Shown here: positions 60,392 through 64,000 of the stretch, in pieces | How positions within the stretch are numbered: position 1 is the stretch's first letter | Layout: each line of letters opens with the position of its first letter | Source: Prunus persica | Taxonomy: Eukaryota > Streptophyta > Magnoliopsida > Rosales > Rosaceae | Direction of reading: 5' to 3' | DNA length: 64,000 nucleotides | Assembly (NCBI RefSeq): GCF_000346465.2 | Contig: NC_034010.1 | Span: forward strand, 24,276,570-24,340,569 | The notes under the pieces: model-generated | The model's database searches: none | What the model was told of the DNA's origin: nothing | The model's input: only the letters and a program-made list of their open reading frames with translations | Made by a program: the position numbers and the translations under genes

Positions 60392-62772
60392 ATGAGGCCA
60401 TTCATAAAGTCATATTCCTCCCATTTCATTTTTTTCATCATTTGTTTCTCTTCTCTTTCCGTTGACCCCCGCGCTGATAATGTTGACCCCCAGTTGATAA
60501 ATGTTCCTTTGCCTGCATTCAAAAGCTCATTGGAGAAGACCAAGGAACTTGTGCAAAATGTGGCCTCTACCATGTCACATATGCATGCTGGTGAAGATTA
60601 TGAAAATTCTACTGTTGTGGTCATTTCGTACTGTGAGGATTTGCTTAATGAAACTGCTGACGTCTTGGATTGGTCCCTTTCTACAATTGATGATCTTAAA
60701 GGTTCATATACGTACATATTTACTTAGATTTGTGTATTGGGATACAGTCATAGTTTATAGATGTGTAAAACTTATTTTAGTTTTTATAGTCTAACTATTT
60801 TAATATAGATGCCATATATGTATATATACATATATTTATTGGGTTAAAATGACAAGAAAATTATTGTATCTATGGCACAGCTGATGTCGTTTCCCATATG
60901 AGAACATGGCTGAATATTTCGCAATCCAAAGAAAAAATATGCGTGGACACTTTTCAAAACATGATCGACTCAAATGTTGCAGAGAGCCTTAGACAAATGA
61001 CAAAATCAATCGATGAGGTCCTTGGTATGATCCAAGTGCAGCAGCAGCATCATCTTCATCGTCATAATTCTACTGCAGCTCCAGGTTCAGATCCTGCACT
61101 TTCCTGGACGGCAGACGTCACCGTTTCACAGGATGGGAGTGGGAAATTCAAGAGAATAATGGATGCCATTGCGGCTGCACCAAGCCATAGCCAGAAGCAG
61201 TTTGTGATATTTGTGAAGAAAGGAGTTTACAAAGAATATGTGAAGATTGATAAAACAAAGACCAACTTGGTGTTGATTGGAGAGGGCATGAGTGTTACCA
61301 CCATATCTGGAGATAGAAGCAATGCTAGTGGTTGGGCAACAATGAAGTCAGCAACATTTGGTAAGACACCAAAACTTCTTCTTTTTTCTTTTTTCCTTTT
61401 TTTTTTAAAAAAAAAAAAGAAGGCTAAACTGTTGATTTCCCCTTAAATTAGTACCAAATTTTTTATTTAACCCTTAATCCTTTTTTTATTTATAGAAAAT
61501 TAAGGATCTCCTCTAAACTTGTCAAGACGCCCATGGGGTACATGGGCACATTGAGTGGAGGTTTGCGGGGTGGAGAAAGTGGGGATCCTGGGTTTGGGGG
61601 AGTATGATGGGCTGGCTAGGGGAGGATGGGCTTGGTGGGAGCGGGCTGGGGCTGTGCCATACTCTCTTTTTTTTCTTTTTTCTTTTTTTTTTATAATTAT
61701 TTAAGTGTCACATGCAAGGAATGTGACCATCTTTAACAGTAAATTGGATTAAATATGAGCAAATTTAATGATAGGGAGAAATTGGCTAAAAAAATTGAGA
61801 TCCTTAATTTTCTAAAAACAAGGGATAATGGATCAATCAAAAATTAGGTACAAATTTAGGTAGAAATCAACAGTTTAGTCTTCTTCTTTTTTCGGTAATT
61901 CGCTAGGGAAGGAGAGTAGAAGGAAGAGTATTAAATTGGATTGCCTCAACAGTTTAGCTTTTTAAATAACATGTTTGAGTCCTGAACCTAAATGTGTCAA
62001 ACCCTAATGTTCTATTTAATTGACACTCCATACAACCAATTATTATTTTTTGTTTGTAATTTAAAAATTCTGTGAATTGATTGCTTATGTAGATGTAAGG
62101 GCCGAAGGATTCCTTGCAATGAACATAGGGTTTGAGAACACCGCAGGACCAAGCAAAGGGCAGGCAGTTGCGCTTTCATCCGGCAGCGACCGGTCGGTTT
62201 TCTACCGGTGCAAGATAAGTGGATACCAAGACACATTGCTGGTGTTGTCGGGCCGACAGTTCTACCGAGAATGCACAATCAGCGGCACCGTCGACTTCAT
62301 CTTTGGTTATGGCACAGCCGTTTTCCAACACTCTAGAATTATTCCCAGGAAAGCCATCAAAGGCCAACAAAACACAATCACCGCCAATGGTAGACTTTCA
62401 GAAGACTCGTCAGGGTTCTCGTTCCAGTTCTGCAGAATTGAAGCAGATTCTGATTTGGTGGGCAATGTTAACTCTACGAAGACATACTTGGGTCGACCTT
62501 GGGGCAAATATTCACGTACCGTGTTCATCAAGTCTTTTATGAGTAATATTATAAGGCCAGAGGGTTGGCTGGAATGGAGTGGGGAAAATAATCTTGATAC
62601 TTTGTATTATGCTGAGTACAAGAACTATGGCCCGGGTGCCTCGGTTGCAGGCCGGGTCAAGTGGCCGGGTTATCATTTGATTTCCGAGGCCGATTCGTTT
62701 GCAGTGGACAAGTTTATTGGTGGGAAGTCATGGCTGCCATCCACCGGTGTCCCATTTAAAGCAGATCTGTAG
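60392..62772 (+). CDS. Pectinesterase with N-terminal inhibitor-like pro-domain (PMEI-PME), 3 exons
   Basis: Exons: 60392-60701, 60881-61360, 62093-62772, giving 489 residues. A signal peptide (SSHFIFFIICFSSLSV) directs it to the wall. A PMEI-type helical domain covers about residues 30-160 (CEDLLNETADVLDWS) and the pectinesterase beta-helix about 195-485. Active-site signatures are present: GYQDTL (Asp about 309), GTVDFIFG (Asp about 331) and LGRPWG (Arg about 398). The enzyme removes methyl esters from cell-wall homogalacturonan; the pro-domain normally holds it inactive until cleaved. I chose ATG 60392 because it opens directly onto the signal peptide; an upstream in-frame ATG at 60320 would bury it. 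Intron 2 is enlarged by the element at 61418-61886. Partial extra copies lie just upstream. Confidence 0.93.
61418..61886. mobile_element. MITE-like element in pectinesterase intron 2
   Basis: The ends are inverted repeats of about 100 bases: GAAGGCTAAACTGTTGATTT on the left and the inverse of GAAGACTAAACTGTTGATTT on the right. Both are followed by TTAAATTAGTACC/CTAAATTTGTACC and AAAATTAAGGATCTC. The interior is short and G-rich, with no open frame. The inner terminal motifs match the element at 23785-24880, so both belong to one non-autonomous family. Confidence 0.75.
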
Positions 62773-63539
62773 GATGTATCTTATAGAGGATTTAGTTTAA
62801 TTAGGGTTTTCAAAGTGGAAGAAGAAGCGTTTGAAGTGCTTCTGTTACCCTTAGAAGTAACATAAATATTTATACATTGTTGGGTTGAATCTGCTTGCCC
62901 AACATTGCCAAAGCAAATAGGTAAAATGACAGTCTCTGGCTGATGAGTTCACAGTGGCCAAGTTTTTTTTTATGAGAACTCATTGTTGCCATCCACAGCC
63001 AGGCTTATTGTCTTTTACTTTACCTTAAAGCAATGAATGTTAAACCACATTTTAATTTTAGTCATAGTGATTTTATTTTTCTTGTCCTTGTGCTTGGATT
63101 TCATTTTGAAATTTTTTTCTAATTGGCTTCGGACAACAAAAACTTTGTTTAAACTCTGAGTATATTACTCAAGGGTTGATCATGTCTATAAGATTTGATT
63201 TTTCAAGAAATCAAATAAGTTCTAATGCTAAAAGTACTTCGACTCAATTTATCTATCAAATAAACACGAAAATTAAAATAGAAGTCTAGTTTTAGAAACT
63301 CATAAGGCGGTCTTTCAATCTCCCAACAACTTTTCTCCTAAAAACAAACGGATTGGTTTCCTAATTCAAAATTTTAAATTTTATCTAATTAATTACTGCA
63401 GTGACCAAAATTACTTAACACAATTACTAAAACATGGTCAATGTGGTCTAAAATACGAAACTCCAATACAAACAAAAATGATTGTGCGTTTCGTTTTCTT
63501 TTTATGTTCGTCATGTTACCTTTGCACTAGTGAAAAAGG
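62773..63539 (+). other. Pectinesterase 3' flank and spacer
   Basis: 62812-62940 is the 3' untranslated region shared with the remnant at 58085. 63256-63308 is shared with the truncated copy at 59012. The remainder is AT-rich with no gene visible. Confidence 0.55.
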
Positions 63540-63630
63540 GTCTTCACTTGTAGATCAGTGGTCTCAGGTTTGAAATCCCACCTTAATAGTATGTGTGTGT
63601 GTGTGTGTGTGTATGAGCAACCCCCCTCTG
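63540..63630 (+). mobile_element. Possible SINE-like remnant with (TG)n tract
   Basis: TTGTAGATCAGTGGTCTCAG resembles a tRNA A box, and AGGTTTGAAATCCC resembles a B box, but the two are too close together for an intact element. A (TG)n microsatellite follows at 63592-63613. Weak call. Confidence 0.3.
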
Positions 63631-63887
63631 TCTTACAGTTCAAATGATGCTAGCTGCTAGGAAGGAAAAAACAGGAAATAGAATATGCAGGGATCCATCT
63701 TTTTACAAGATTAAATTCTACATTGTAGAATATAAATCAAGTAAACTGATCTCTATCAAAGCGAACTCATGACATATTAAATTACAGCATAAAGAAAACC
63801 AACATTTGCAACAACAAAAATCAATAACATCCAGTATCAAATCACGTTTGCAAAGATCTTACCGTGGCCCATTGTAACTATGACAAA

Positions 63888-63968
63888 CTATGTGGAATCA
63901 GTATCGCGGAAAAGCTCATGCACTTTAATCATCATCTCTCTGACTCTGAGTCGCTCTAATTTGTCAGC
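63888..63968 (-). CDS. Probable last exon of an unidentified gene running off the right edge
   Basis: On the minus strand an acceptor AATGTAG ends at 63969. It is followed by 27 codons ending in TAG: a charged, helical-looking sequence (ADKLERLRVREMMIKVHE...) with no internal stop. Codon use and the splice site look genuine, but the segment is too short to name. The gene's earlier exons would lie beyond 64000. Confidence 0.4.
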   Translation of the reverse strand, partial: ADKLERLRVREMMIKVHELFRDTDST

Positions 63969-64000
63969 CTACATTGAAGTTTTAGATTTAAAAAGGTCAG

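Overview
The window is nuclear DNA of a flowering plant. Genes are split by GT-AG introns, spacers are AT-rich, and all seven complete gene models belong to plant families. A Rosaceae-like eudicot is my guess from overall look, not a proven assignment. Splice sites were placed by hand; for each multi-exon gene the summed exon length is a multiple of three and the frame stays open.

Layout. 1382-8320 (+): AVT1-type vacuolar amino-acid transporter, 12 exons, with one U12-type AT-AC intron. 9300-9900: block of GC-rich palindromes in AT-rich DNA. 10338-12610 (+): chloroplast WCRKC thioredoxin. 15798-21473 (+): Pumilio RNA-binding protein with eight PUF repeats. 22359-23591 (-): PORR-domain organelle RNA-splicing factor, convergent with Pumilio. 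23785-24880: long inverted-repeat (foldback/MITE-like) element. 24921-35987: thirty tandem copies of a roughly 380-bp unit, each carrying a minus-strand tRNA-Cys-like sequence with a 13-nt insertion; this is the most unusual part of the window. 36210-39207: dead hAT transposon inserted in the last, decayed unit of that array, with a perfect 8-bp target duplication. 39955-43437 (-): OTU deubiquitinase. 45681-48197 (-): receptor-like cytoplasmic kinase of the PCRK1 type, with a GC-AG intron. 51526-58042 (+): ABCG24/28-type half-size ABC transporter, 14 exons. 58085-60335: remnants of duplicated pectinesterase copies and a duplicated promoter. 60392-62772 (+): pectinesterase with an inhibitor pro-domain; its second intron holds a small element related to the one at 23785. 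63888-63968 (-): probable last exon of a gene that runs off the right edge.

The genes form no operon or pathway; they are ordinary euchromatic neighbours. The tRNA-like array has the organisation of a satellite: a homogenised centre made of a repeating four-monomer block (types C-D-A-B, about 1.5 kb), more diverged monomers at both edges, and one near-identical 1508-bp block duplication. The 84-nt tRNA-like part varies far less between monomer types than the spacer does. It also keeps Pol III-type internal A and B boxes and downstream T-runs, so it may be a family of transcribed small RNAs rather than inert DNA. That is inference and needs small-RNA data.
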